Source: Anthoceros angustus
Lineage: Eukaryota > Streptophyta > Anthocerotopsida > Anthocerotales > Anthocerotaceae
DNA: 64,000 bases
Direction of reading: 5' to 3'
NCBI GenBank assembly: GCA_010909165.1
Contig: MU008157.1
Span: 558,001 to 622,000, forward strand
The position numbers and the translations under genes were made by a program. The notes beneath the pieces are model-generated. The model made no database searches, was not told the origin of the DNA, and saw nothing but the letters and a program-made list of their open reading frames with translations. How positions within the stretch are numbered: position 1 is the stretch's first letter; the number at the start of each line of letters is the position of its first letter. Positions 1-12,976 of this stretch are shown here, in pieces.

Positions 1-1063
1 GTCCAAAACCGGATAGACAAGGAAGCCATATGGCAGGAATTAGGTGAACTGATGTACGTGAAGGGTTCCAGCACATCAATTCGAGATACAATTCGGGAGG
101 GTGAGAAACGGCAACCCGTGTTCGTGGGCTATTTCAGAACAACCTGGGGTGCACAACTAGGTTAGTCTATATCTCCAGCCTCATATTCTCCCTTTTCAAG
201 CTTGTGCACATACACATCTTCACAAGGCCTGTTTTGATTGCAGGCATATTCATAAAAAATGCCCGCATGCAGGGCAAAGACTGTGCCTCTACTATGGAGG
301 CATGACATCGGTTTTTAAAGCAGAAACTTAGTCTTATGAGGGCATCTCTTGTCTGCATTTAGTAGACTCAAGTGCATCAGTTCGAATTGCCTCCCATTAT
401 TGGTATGTGAACCATTGCAAAGAAGGAGGGTATGTGGTTAACACAGCCAAGGAGAAACTGGTGCACACTGCAATAGATGGGGCAACTCTGATTGAGGGTG
501 ATAATGTTACTTTGCCTTCCCCACCTTGTACCACAGCTTTATGCAGAAGTTCAACAGATGCCCATGTGACATATACAATTGAGAATACAGATTCCATGTG
601 GGCTACATGTGAGTGTGCTCAAGGGAGGAAAGGCTTTATTTGTAAACACATCGTAAAAGTGCAGGATATGCTTGGAGTGCTCTCATACACACTCCGGATG
701 AAACGTTAGTATACAGCAAAGAATGGTCTGGTAATTCAGGAGCCTGTAACGACTCTTGCTTTATGTGATAATAGAGAACAGGTGATGGAAAGCGTTTCGT
801 GCAACCTACAACCCGCTGTGGAGGGTACTTTATGTAACGAAGGTGGAACAGAAGATCAGATTCGCTTCCTGGAACAAGATTGCAATGCTATTGTGAATTT
901 GATGCACAAGAATAAGGAAGTCGTGGAGGATGCAGCACTTTTGGTGAAACGTACACTCATGGATGTCCAACGTTTGATTGCATATGAGCAGGAAATGCCT
1001 GCAGCACGGCAACCTCTTCAAGCATTCACCACCAACGAAGGAGACAAACATCGTCAGGACTAA
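1..1063 (+). CDS. SWIM zinc-finger protein, 5' end outside window
   Basis: The gene enters from the left edge. Frame 1 is open from base 1 and ends at a good donor after base 160; it joins in phase to an exon starting at 366. The joined protein carries a SWIM finger, CEC-x8-CKH, near 612-650 (CECAQGRKGFICKH). SWIM fingers bind DNA or protein and occur in plant nuclear proteins and in MULE-type transposases. The exon runs into a stop at 707-709 unless a further intron removes it; an acceptor (gaacag) precedes an open stretch at 782-1063, which looks like the C-terminal part (acidic, helical, ending KHRQD). The exact donor for this last intron is not clear. Host SWIM gene and domesticated or relic transposase are both possible; the absence of internal stops favours a working gene. 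Confidence 0.6.
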
Positions 1064-1770
1064 GCCATTCTTCTCACCACCAAAGAAAAAGAAGAAGAGA
1101 GTGACTTGGAAGTTATCAGCAGACAAAGAAAACTAGCGTAGGTGTAGGTGCGATGTAGGTCCCAGTAATGTCTCCCTTCAGATGCTGCAATTAATCAAAA
1201 ACTCAGTCTTGGTGATCGTCCTCTCCGCTCGTCTTGGTGATCCTCCTCTACGCTTGCCTCGGCGCCCCTAGCCGCATGCCCGAATGAACGTCGCCGACGA
1301 GTTCGACTTTGTATCAGGCAGTATCGCCACCAGATACGTGACGACGGAACTTGAATTAGTTCCCTTGTGGCCCCCGCTGTCAAGTGGGGCGACACGAGAA
1401 AGAGGGGTAGGGGAGAGGAAGGCCATGCTCATGGCATGGCATGTCGGTTCGCCTGGTATTTAGGCACTCGAGTTCTAGTACAGATTGGTTAGAACTAGGA
1501 ATCCATGATGATAACTACTATATTTTAGCTGGCTCATTATACTCCCTGCTTATTTGTCGCGCACGCTTCTTACCCAGTACCTAGAGTATTATCTACAGCA
1601 TGCAGCACTCTAGTATATCTAAAATGGCAACATGCCCAATTCCAACAAAAATTTTCAACGGAGAAGAACAATTTAGGAGAAAAACATTTTATCGAAACCG
1701 AAGGAGGTTCACGGTACCAGGATCATCGTGTCTCCATCGTGTACCAAGCGCTGCGAATGAAAGCGATTAG
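1064..1770. other. Intergenic, no gene seen
   Basis: No supported reading frame. It holds the 3' flank of the SWIM gene and the promoter and 5' leader of the next gene. A short minus-strand open frame at 1195-1395 has no protein-like features. Confidence 0.5.
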
Positions 1771-4700
1771 ATGGGGATGGCCGACCTGTCGTGCAGTGCC
1801 CAGAGTCTGAAACCTGCAACACACAGCAGGAATAGCACGTCCTGGATAAGGATACTCTGCGTACTCTTCATGTTACGGGATTGTCTACATCATGTCAGAG
1901 CTAGTACATCTGCTCTTCATTCTACACAGCCTTCTTCTGTGGTGCTGTCTGCTGTCACCTACGATGATATTAAAGTGGGACCGTACGATTGGAAATATTT
2001 CAGAGGTGAGCCTTCGGCGTTAAATCTTGGAATCTATGTACTGTTTCTGGGTGACGCAGATGGCAATCTGACTCTGCTTCTTATTTTTTTACTATCACAG
2101 CTGAGCTACCTGTAGGCTTCTCGTTGGTTTCTTTTCGATGGAGAAAGAAGTGGGATATGGTACAAGCTGAGACCTCCTTTGTTGAGCTAGGAATTTTGGT
2201 TCCTGAGATTCTGAAGATGACCCTTTTAGCTTTTCTTGCAGGTGGAGGCTCAAAGGAACAGGACAGGAGAAAGAGCACCCCTGGTATGCTTCCGATTTGG
2301 AGGACCACCAGTGCCAACACCAGGACGTCAGTTTCTTACCTTTCGCTGATAAGATGAGCTGGCTGAATCTTGCATCTTTTTGTGGCTTGGACCTTGTCAA
2401 CCTTCTCAACATATTGGAATTCAATTTATAATTGTGCTCCAGGATTGCGGTCTTGCAGTGGGATCCCTAATGATGGCAGCCGTTGCTGCTGGAAGGAGTC
2501 AGAATTTCTCGGACATGGGGAAATGTGCACTGTTTCAGGAAAGTGTTCAATTCAATCTCACAGACTTGCAGGTATTATTCCTTGGTTTTTGTTCTAGGGT
2601 TGTGACAATTGATGAGAACCTGTTTGTTGCCGTAAGAAACTTGATTCTGGTCAGAAGCTTCAATGTTGTGCCACAACAGGTGCTGTCTGGAGTTTTTTAT
2701 GTTGGAGTATTTAGCGATCCTAATCCAACCCGCACACAGTCACAAATGGTAGGTGATCTGCTCTTCAGGTGTATACATTTGTGAACTGCAACAGTGTCCC
2801 AACTAGTGATGGGAGTTGATGTGCAGATCTCTCGTGGAAAAGTATTTCCCTTCGAGCTACAGCTTGAGGTGGTTGGGTGTAAAGCTCCTTTGATTGGTCA
2901 GTTCTGCGATCTGGATTTGAGCAGGCTTGGCTTACAGCGTCTTCCAGCTAATTATGGAAAGGATTCTGTTCTGACGAGGCCACTGAATGGCTCATGGTTA
3001 TCTCTATCCATTCAGTGTGCAAAGTCTGGGGACTGGACCTTGTACGCTCTTCAGGTGACTGACACTGCATCAAAGTTGGAATTCAGGCTGGACGGCAACT
3101 CTACTTCCTGTCTTTCAAGTTATGTCAGATATGGTGCCCTCCCATACAACACCACTGGTAGTTATGTGCTTCACGATGCTGTACCATTGTCAATAGAATC
3201 ACCAAAAACTGGATGGTGGTATGTGGGCATCTTCACTGCAAACACATCTGAAAGTAGCAAACTGGGGAATGTTTCAACTCAATGTTGTTACAGTATAAAA
3301 TGGAGATTGCAAACATGTGAAGGCAGGAAAGTTGGTGCAGGTTGCGCGTGGAACCTAACAGCACTTGAGGTGAGTGCAGCAGACAGTCGTGCCCTCCCCC
3401 TAAAGGCTCTTACGTTACATATTTTGTCTCAACAGGAAGGGCAAAAAGGGAGCTCATATTTTTGAAAGAACTGAGTTATAACTTGTTGCACAACATGATC
3501 AAGTGGTGGTGACCTTGTGCCGGTCGGAGTAATTGAGTGATGTGGTCGACATCATGTCAACCAGTTGTCCGTTATGAGGGTTCAAAGCTACTTGCCAGGG
3601 CCACTAGCTGAACTGTCAAATTGCAGATGTCAAGTCAATGAACGCAGTAAGCTGAATTGCGGAATCTGAATCCTGTTTGGTTGTCTCGCAGCGGGTACTG
3701 GAGAAGAAAGACGAGTCTCCATTTGACTCATACTTTAGGCCAATCGGATCTGCAGCATTGATGGAGACCAAGTCTAGACGGTGGTTCTCATATCCTTTGG
3801 TACCCGCAGTAGAAACAGCTGACGCAAAACGTACTCCTGAGGCGTGGACATATTTTTATCTCAAGTTGCCACAGGGTACAGCTGGTTCAGTTCTGTCACT
3901 AAATGTTATAACACCAGCAGTTATGCCAGTGCTTGTTGTCGCTCGATTTGAAGGTCTGCCTACCTCAGACTTATGGGATTTTCGCGTTGCAAGTAGCCAA
4001 CTGAAAGGGGCTAACTCTTTTCTCTTAAGAAAGTCACAGTCAATGTCCATGAATCTTGATCTTGTATACCCTGCGGAAGGTGCCTGGTACATTGGAGTCC
4101 AAAGCTCTATTATGTCTACCACAGAGAAGAATGATATGTCGAGCATATCAGAGTCAGAGATAAAGATGCGTCTTCATCTTCACGGTTGCGTTGGTAAATG
4201 CTCAGGACATGGCGTCTGTGAGACCCAGTATGACGAGAGTCGATTACATTTTTACAGGTGAGTGCAAGTTTGGTACATCGAATCCTGTTTCACTAGACCT
4301 TGGAGAACACACTCTAAAGGATGACACTTTGTGGCGATGCTGTAGTTACTGCTACTGTGATCGAGCTCATGGCGGTCTTGATTGTTCTGTGGAGGTTCTT
4401 GCTCGTGGAGGTGAGTGTGTTACAGCCCTAAGAATTTGATGTGTGCAGGGAGTGATACTCTCAGATGAGCTCACGTCTTGGGCCTCGCTATACAGGACAG
4501 GCGCTACACATATTTACACTTATTGCATCCAATATAGCAGCACTTCTACCAAGTGTGTGGTCCCTTCAACAAAAAGTATGCTTCTTTCTGGGTTCTGTTG
4601 CAAGTGTAAGAGGTAGATGATGTAAATTTTGTACTTTGTGTTGGGATGATTTAAATCTGAAAATGTCGCGAAGGCATACTCGGAGTGGATTGTGTACACC

Positions 4701-5937
4701 ACTAGTGGCCTGTCGAGTGGTATTTATCATTCTTGTGATGCTGGAGGCTGGTGCGCATTGTCATACGACACTTTACAGGTATTTGTGTTTCACGTTGAAG
4801 TCACTGTTGCTGGTTTGTTCTCATGTTAAAGGATTTGAAAGTCTGGTACAACAAAACATAATTGACAGGTTTTGAAAGTTTCTGTTTGTCTTGCAGTTCC
4901 TGGACTTTTGGCTCTCATTCTTGGCAGTGGTCATCACATTTCTTTTTATGGCCGCATATGACGGTTCGTCAAAGGCACCAATGCACATTAGTGCCGCCAT
5001 CTTTACTGCAATGATAGCACACGAGAATGCTACAAGGTGAGGATAATTCAATTCTTTTAACGCAGCTGGAATGCAATCTGAGTCGGTTTGGTTTTGCTGG
5101 GTGAATCTGGAGAAAGAAACACGCAGAGGAGAGTATCTTTTCTGTCTAGTGCTATCAGGCTTATAAGGTCCTTCCTTGAACTGCAGTGCAACAAACATAG
5201 TGGTTGTCATGTTTATTGGCGCGGCTGGGCTATTAATGGGCTTTGCACTGGAGTCAGGGAGCCTTGAAAGGATAACCTCGATTTCCACTCGGTGGAGGTT
5301 CTTACAGAGTGCACGATGTTTCAGGTACGTAAGACATGAAATTTCTTGTTAATTAAATCATCAGTGACAGTGATTTTCTTAGTATCTTTCTCAGTACTGG
5401 CATTCCAACTTGGAGTGTCGATTCTTGCAGATGGCAAACCGTGAAATTTCGCTTGAAGGCATCCGTAGATATGCTACAAAAGAGGTTTCGATGGCAATAT
5501 ATTGTGATCGGGGTTGTTGGTCTGGTTGTATCATTCTTGAGTCTCATTTTTGAAACTGGTCAAACGTATTGGATTTGGCACAGGCAAGCGTATTGTCCAT
5601 TTTCAAACAGCATTTTCTTGGAACAAATTGAATTATTTGAAGATGTATCTACTTCAGAAATGGTTGGTTCTTTCATCTCTTGTGAGGTTGTGACCTGACG
5701 CCATTGCTATGGTGCTTGTGCAGTCTTTGGCACGTAAGTATATATTCATCAGCTTTCTGTTTCCTTCGATCAAGGATTTATGAAAAAGGCATGGAAGCTC
5801 AACTGGACGAGACGAATCCTGTTATGGGCGGTGACTTTTCTCCTCGCACCGTCCGTGGGAAGCTCCATAGCGAGAGGCGTGGTGGGTCCGATGAGGAGCT
5901 TGTGGAGCTGACTCACCTTGCGGATGTCGACGAGTAA
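1771..5937 (+). CDS. TMEM8/PGAP6-like multi-pass membrane protein with EGF-like module
   Basis: Fourteen exons: 1771-2005, 2101-2159, 2242-2326, 2459-2571, 2680-2748, 2827-3369, 3692-4257, 4346-4410, 4496-4575, 4674-4778, 4897-5036, 5187-5324, 5431-5583 and 5724-5937, giving 854 residues with all phases matching. A hydrophobic stretch near residues 25-40 looks like a signal peptide. Two extracellular beta-rich repeats follow, with motifs such as WWYVGIF and GAWYIGVQ. Then comes an EGF-like cysteine cluster (about residues 531-571, ending CDRAHGGLDC) and a C-terminal multi-pass domain of the TMEM8/myomaker type (DUF3522) with conserved DFWLSF and WIWH motifs. The animal relative PGAP6 is a GPI-cleaving phospholipase of the CREST superfamily; activity of plant members is not something I can assert. 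The penultimate exon ends at a GC donor (5584-5585), so the last intron is GC-AG. Early exon limits (exons 2-4) are the least certain. Confidence 0.87.
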
Positions 5938-6296
5938 AACCGGCCCCGACTTTCTGAGTTTTCAACCCGGATGGGCCAGTCCGTCCTCATTCTCTTCTAA
6001 TTATAATTAAAGGCATTGTTTATTTCACAGTTTCAGGATCTCCACACTCTCGGAACCACCATGTTTGTGGGGGGATCTGAATGTGCGGGGCGAATTGAAA
6101 GAACAGAGTTTGTCAATTGAGCATGACGAAAGCATTAATTTGCGATTCCAAACTTGGATTACGGTGCCTCTCAGCTCCTACAATCGGTCCAGGTCAAAAA
6201 GTACACATATGAACAGTTTGGACAGCTTCCAGAAAGCTAAACCTTGTGTGGCCATTCGCCAGAAAACTTGAAAGCACACACAGGTGTGACAATTCG
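5938..6296. other. Convergent 3' flanks
   Basis: About 360 bp between the stop codons of two genes facing each other. AT-rich stretches near 5996-6030 could serve as polyadenylation signals. No gene seen. Confidence 0.5.
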
Positions 6297-8113
<1,817 letters not shown>

Positions 8114-8170
8114 CCTGCCGCCACCTCCAAAAACCCACAGCGCCCTCTCCCCTCCAAACTCCAACCTTCT

Positions 8171-8223
8171 CCGCAGAAGAAGAGGAATAAGAAGATGAAG
8201 AAGAAGAAGAAGAAGAAGAAATT
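8171..8223. repeat. GAA-rich microsatellite in UGE 5' flank
   Basis: A purine-rich run dominated by GAA triplets, just upstream of the UGE start. On the transcribed strand it is a TTC/CTT run, a common feature of plant 5' leaders. Confidence 0.85.
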
Positions 8224-8257
8224 TCTATCAGAAGCTGCAGCCTTCTAAACCCACATC

Positions 8258-8427
8258 GAGAAGAAGAAACCCACTACCCCTCAAGAAGGAAACATTCCTT
8301 TCCTTCCTTTCACCGGAGAAGAAGAAACCCACTACCCCTCAAGAAGGAAACATTCCTGTCCGTCCTTTCACCGGAGAAGAAGAAACCCACTACCCCTCAA
8401 CAAGGAGACATTCCTTTCCTTTCACCG
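8258..8427. repeat. 58-bp tandem repeat, about 2.9 copies
   Basis: Units begin at 8258, 8316 and 8374 with gagaagaagaaacccactac. The third unit is slightly shortened and carries a few substitutions. It lies 145-315 bp upstream of the UGE start codon, within its likely promoter. Confidence 0.9.
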
Positions 8428-10080
8428 AGATCCTGGAAAGGAAAAACACATCCTGTTCCTGTTCAGCGACTAGGGCTGGAAACAGCAGGTCCAATCCACC
8501 TCCGGAAACATGAATCCCGTTGCAGAATTCCGGCGGGTGGCTTCCGCCGCCAGCTTCCCAGCTCGGTGACCCGGCGCAGAAAAAGGACCACGGGACGCAC
8601 ATGCCAGGCTGCTTCCGGCGGGAGAGCTGGAATGGAGAGACGGAAGAACCGGGAGCGGCAACGGGAGCGTGAGAAAGGGAGGGGCGAGAGCGAGAGCGCG
8701 AGCGAGAGGGCGCACAGTAGCAGCAAGGAGGAGTGCCTCGGGCGAGGAGCGAATGACGATGGGACACCATTCCTGCCTGCAGATCAAACCTTCCTTTCAG
8801 GGGGCGTGGGCGTTGCTTCCATGCCAAGACGGACGTTCGGTCGGTCGGTCTGAGGTCAGCTCGTGGTTCTCGGCCACTCCAGGCTCTCTCTGTTTCCTCC
8901 TTTCTTCCCCAGGCGCCCCCGACTCACCTTCCCCGGACCCGGCCCCGCCCGGATAGCTACCCGCTCGCTTACCCGCCACGTCCTCCTGACGTGGACATCG
9001 CTTGTGCCACACTGAACAGCCAGGGTTGTCCGAGATCGGACGTACAGATCAACTGGACTCTGGGGGCTGTGGTCGCAGTGGCGAAGTTTGCAGACACAGA
9101 CTCCGTAGACATATCTTTGTCTGTGCCGGAACTTCCCCTTTTCTTGAAGTGGGCGTTGTAGCTAGAAACTGTGAGCATGCAATTGGTGCAGGCTCCTCTG
9201 GCCAAGCGCACTGCCGTACTAGGAAAAACCACGATTCACACCACTTGGCTCGCATTCAGATCCGCAAGACGAAGAGGATTGCTAGGAGGATTGCGGTAGT
9301 GCTATGCATGGAGAAGTTTCTCCTCCGCATGCCTCCATCACCTTCATGGCTGCATCACATGTTCATACATATGGATGTGCATCCCAGATATGTACATACA
9401 TGTATGCACATGTCTGGATGTGGTGATCAAGAAGAAAAATGGGCATGAAGAAGAAGGACGTGGGTGGTCACCTTGTAACGTTGTATGAGGACTCGGAGCC
9501 AGCAGAAACCTCAACGATCGATGAGCTAGCCAGTCGGAATGGAAGAGATGCGAGTGACTTGCCCAGCGTGCCCTTTGGAGCTGGATTGTGGGTTGGGGCT
9601 TCACTCCATCGGTTCATCGGATGCTTATGCTACTCGTGCCTGGTTGCTGGGTTGTATTTCATTCAAACAGGGCCTCTTGGTGCAAGAGGAGAGGACCCGT
9701 CAAAGGGGCGGGATGGGAGGTGCAGCTCGGCGGGCCTGACATCGAGGTGCTCGTGCGAGCTGTTAGGAAATGATGAGGCCTCGACCTCAGCCTGTCCACG
9801 GGAAAGGGAATGTCTGGCAGGGGAAGGTGGGCGGCAGGAGCTTTTGTGGCAACAGTACTCTTGGTTTGGATAACAGACAGGGTGGGGGCTAGTCCCCCTA
9901 GACCTTTTGTGGCAACAGTACTCTTGGTTTGGATAACAGACAAGGTGGGGGCTAGTCCCCTGGCATGGTGCCCTTCGTTGGGTTTTTCCTTTGTTTTTGG
10001 GGTGGATGGTTTTTCCTATCTCTTTTTTATAATAAAGTCTCTCGTTCTCTCATAAAAGACAAGATACAAAGAGCGACTTC
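8428..10080. other. Intergenic; one unrecognised open stretch
   Basis: GC-rich purine/pyrimidine-biased DNA from 8460 to 8990 opens frames on both strands without protein-like content. Around 8905-9160 a plus-strand frame reads like a protein (WTLGAVVAVAKFADTDSV) and stays open after a stop near 9160 to about 9298 (LGKTTIHTTWLAF), but it has no ATG and I do not recognise it. Short ATG/CAT-rich runs occur near 9360-9420. I make no gene call here. Confidence 0.35.
9841..9964. repeat. 63-bp direct repeat, two copies
   Basis: The block starting cttttgtggcaacagtactc at 9841 recurs at 9904, ending each time in gtgggggctagtccc. The two copies are nearly identical. Confidence 0.9.
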
Positions 10081-10640
10081 CGGCATACGGGAGTCCCACG
10101 CCCATTTGTCGTCTTTGAATATGCGCATTGGTGGTTGTGAACCCACATCCCGCTGTTGTAACCGCTTCAGGCTCAAGCTTGCAGAATATACAAAGGGCAT
10201 CACTGCAGACATCGTGAGTCAACTATGTCAGCAGGGCCAGCTCACGCAGGCTGTGGAGGCTCTGGGAGTTCTGGTGCAGACGGACTGTCGTGTCTCTCGG
10301 TCTCTCTTCTATGCCGTCCTGAAACAATGTGTTGTTCAGCGGCATACAGCCCGCCAGCATCACGTTTCTCATTCTACCATCAGCGTGTAGTCATGTGGGT
10401 CTAGTGGACAAGGGGCGAGAGTACTTTGAGGCTATGAGGAGACACTATGAAATCACTCCCACGCTGGAGCGCTACACATGCATGGTAGATTTTTCATGGG
10501 GATGAGTCACTAGCTTTGGCAAGGACAATGCCTGCACTGCCTAATGCTGCAGTTTGGCACACTCTCTTGGGTAGTTGTTGAAAGTGAGGCAACGTGGAGG
10601 TATGACGTCATACTTTTCATGAAGCATTGAAGATGCAAAT
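10080..10640 (+). pseudogene. Degraded PLS-class PPR protein gene
   Basis: Plus-strand fragments match the expected order of a pentatricopeptide repeat protein: an N-terminal part (IVSQLCQQGQLTQAVEAL, LFYAVLKQCV) at about 10197-10340, the motif SHVGLVDKGREYFEAMRR at about 10390-10440, ERYTCMVD near 10470-10490, and the E-motif TMPALPNAAVWHTLLGSC at about 10527-10580. Stops and frameshifts separate them, and most of the central repeats are missing. Intact relatives are organellar RNA-binding and editing factors. Such PPR relics are expected in plants with large PPR families. I see no way to make one protein from it by splicing. Confidence 0.8.
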
Positions 10641-11761
10641 GAGGAGAATAGGCATTGGGGCACGGAAGCAGCCAGGCCAGGGCTGGTGGGCTGACATGGA
10701 CGGTCTGGTGCATATTTTTTTGTTGTTGGGGGTAGCAAGCATCGCGACAGTGCAGATATACATGCAAGGCTATTCAGCCTTCTTGCCGACAAGAAGAGAA
10801 ACGAGGTTCAGCAGCGCTTTTGAGCTCCGCCTTCCTCTTCACCCACCTGTGTCTCGTGGCATGCCAAGGTAAGCTATCCAATGCTCTGTGCTGGCTGGGC
10901 CAGCTGAACACCAGTCTCCCGCATCTGGAAGCCAGCACCAACATTTTGTTTCTTCCTTCACACCCCAGAGTGACACGTTTTTCCGGCCTCCCCTGAACAG
11001 TGCTCGAGTCAAGGGAGTGTACCCTAGCCCTCACGAGTCACCACATCCCCACACTCTCTCTCCTCTCTCTGGACAGAGCTCATTGCTCATTCCGAAGCGG
11101 GTTTTAGCTGGTCCTCTCTGTTTCTTCTCCATCCTGCTAGCCAATTTGGTGGGGGATGTTGTGATCACCTGCCATTGGTCATTCTCCCATATTGCCCATC
11201 TGTTGTGAGTGGTTGTCGGCATGGGTCAGAGACTTGCCTTGGATTTGAAGATTCGAGGATTATGGTGATCGATGCAGTGCTGGTGGGAACCATGTGACAC
11301 AGGAGGCTTCGACTACCCAGCAGGCCTGTCACTTCGACTGGTGCGTTATCGTCCTCAAGTACCACAAATAACGCTTCAAATTTTGCACCCACGCAAAATA
11401 TGAATGAGTGGGGTGTAAGTCCGAACCCTAAGATCGTACGCTCGCCTTGTGTCTCCGTCCGCGGAAGGAGATCGAGCAAAGTGTGTGCACTCGCATTGCA
11501 TTCGGGCGCTCTGTGAGACCTGCCGGAGGCCGAGGAAGGGGGTACACGAGCGTGGGACCCTTGGCTTTCCTTTGAAATGCTTGCCAATGCCAATGCCAAT
11601 GCCTGCTTCCCAGAATCCCGCCGTCCCGTGTGGGATGCTTTTGTCTGGACGTGGTTTTAGGCTTGATGGTGGACTGTAGCAGTGTATGTAGAGTGCGCAC
11701 TGTAGACGATCGGTTTATGTTGATACACCTGGTCCTGTCGTAACAGGCGGATCGGGGCACG
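10641..11761. other. Intergenic, no gene seen
   Basis: Several open frames on both strands lack protein-like composition. A short TGCCAA hexanucleotide run lies near 11581-11603. The last few hundred bases are the presumed promoter of the MYND gene. Confidence 0.5.
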
Positions 11762-12578
11762 ATGGCTTATGGGGGACTGTCTAAGCGGAAGATGGACGCG
11801 CTCATGTCCATGATCGCCGATCCAACAGTGGATCCTGCGCTGCAGGGGCAGCTCTCCAGGGTGGCGCACTTTTTGAGCTTCGATCCTGAGCGGCAGCAGG
11901 AGGAGCAGGACAGGAGGTGGCGGAAGCTGGCGGCGTATGTGGAGGCCTTGCCGGAGGAGCAGAAGCCTGCCACGATGGGAGGCCATCGTGACGTGCTTGC
12001 CAAGTTCGGGTAAAGTACCAAACTGTACAGCCTGTACAAAACTGTGCTCGGCTGTGGGGTGCCGTGATGTTGCTGGTGCCTGCTTTTGGTACCGTGTGAT
12101 TGGAGCCTTGCAGTCATGTAGAATTGTGCTGAGATGGAAAAAGATGGATGCCATGTGATTTTGCAGGTTCGAGTTGGTGGCTCCCATGCCGGAGGCAGAC
12201 CAATCCGTAGCGGGGCCATTCGGTGACTTCATGGAGCGGTTTGGAGTGCGCGGCCTGAAGATGAAGGACTCGTATGAGATGAAAGGCACGGCCTCGGACA
12301 GGGAGGCGAAAACCCGGTGAGTCGAGAACATGATGAGACTCGAGCAGCAGCCATGAAAGTGTGCACATCTCCGAGTCGAAGCTGGTGCTTTATATTACAA
12401 AAGCCTTGGTAGCTGACATGTAGCTTGTTGCTCTGACAGTTGCGATCACTGTAAAGCGGAGGGGGCCACCAAACGGTGTAAAGAGTGCGGGGAATGGTAC
12501 TGCTCACGGCAGTGCCAGGTTGCTGCATGGCGCTCGCACAAGCGGATTTGCAAGGTGGTGGCTGCTCAGCGCTTTTGA
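11762..12578 (+). CDS. Small MYND zinc-finger protein
   Basis: Three exons, 11762-12009, 12167-12316 and 12440-12578, in phase, 178 residues. The third exon encodes a complete MYND finger near residues 134-171: CDHC, then CKEC, YCSRQCQ and WRSHKRIC supply the eight zinc ligands. MYND fingers bind proline-rich partner peptides in nuclear and cytoplasmic complexes. The N-terminal 125 residues are helical and charged (SKRKMDALMSMIADPTVD) and I do not recognise them. The start is the first ATG of the exon; donors gtaaag and gtgagt are good. The next gene converges from the right with its stop 398 bp away. A 224-residue open frame on the other strand over this gene is a shadow. Confidence 0.88.
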
Positions 12579-12976
12579 GCTCGTCTTCCTCCCACCGCGC
12601 TTTTTTAAACTTCTCCCAAGGTGTGTACAGTTCGCCGGGAATTTGCCGCTTTGCCTCGAGGAAGGCGGCATGTTTCTCCCGTGGCGCCTTCCTCCCTGAA
12701 TCCTGGCTGGATAAACTGTGGCTCTACCGAGCAAAACTACATCGGAGGGCATTGTTATAGGAGACAGATAAAGACAGGTAGTAGTCACAGAGCCAGGACA
12801 TTCTGAATTTGGATTAGTCTTTCCGTACAGCTTTGGCGTCGTTCGAACGGGAAGGACACCTGGGTCCTGCAGCCTCCCGGAATTTGAAGGTAAACCGAAG
12901 AAACCTACAGGAGCCGCCAATATTGTTTCATGTATGGCCAGTTAGATAAGGAGGGATACAAAATTTGGAATGGGTG
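12579..12976. other. Convergent 3' flanks
   Basis: Region between the MYND stop and the SufD stop. Nothing recognised besides the untranslated flanks. Confidence 0.5.

Noticed and set aside
6065-6271. 68-residue frame between the TMEM8-like gene and UGE
   Set aside because: No protein-like features; lies in the 3' flanks of two convergent genes.
8390-8956. Open frames on both strands upstream of UGE
   Set aside because: Composition follows the purine/pyrimidine bias of GC-rich DNA; no motifs, overlapping frames on both strands.
11657-12331. 224-residue minus-strand open frame over the MYND gene
   Set aside because: It lies antisense to well-supported exons and introns, has biased composition and no domain; it is a shadow.
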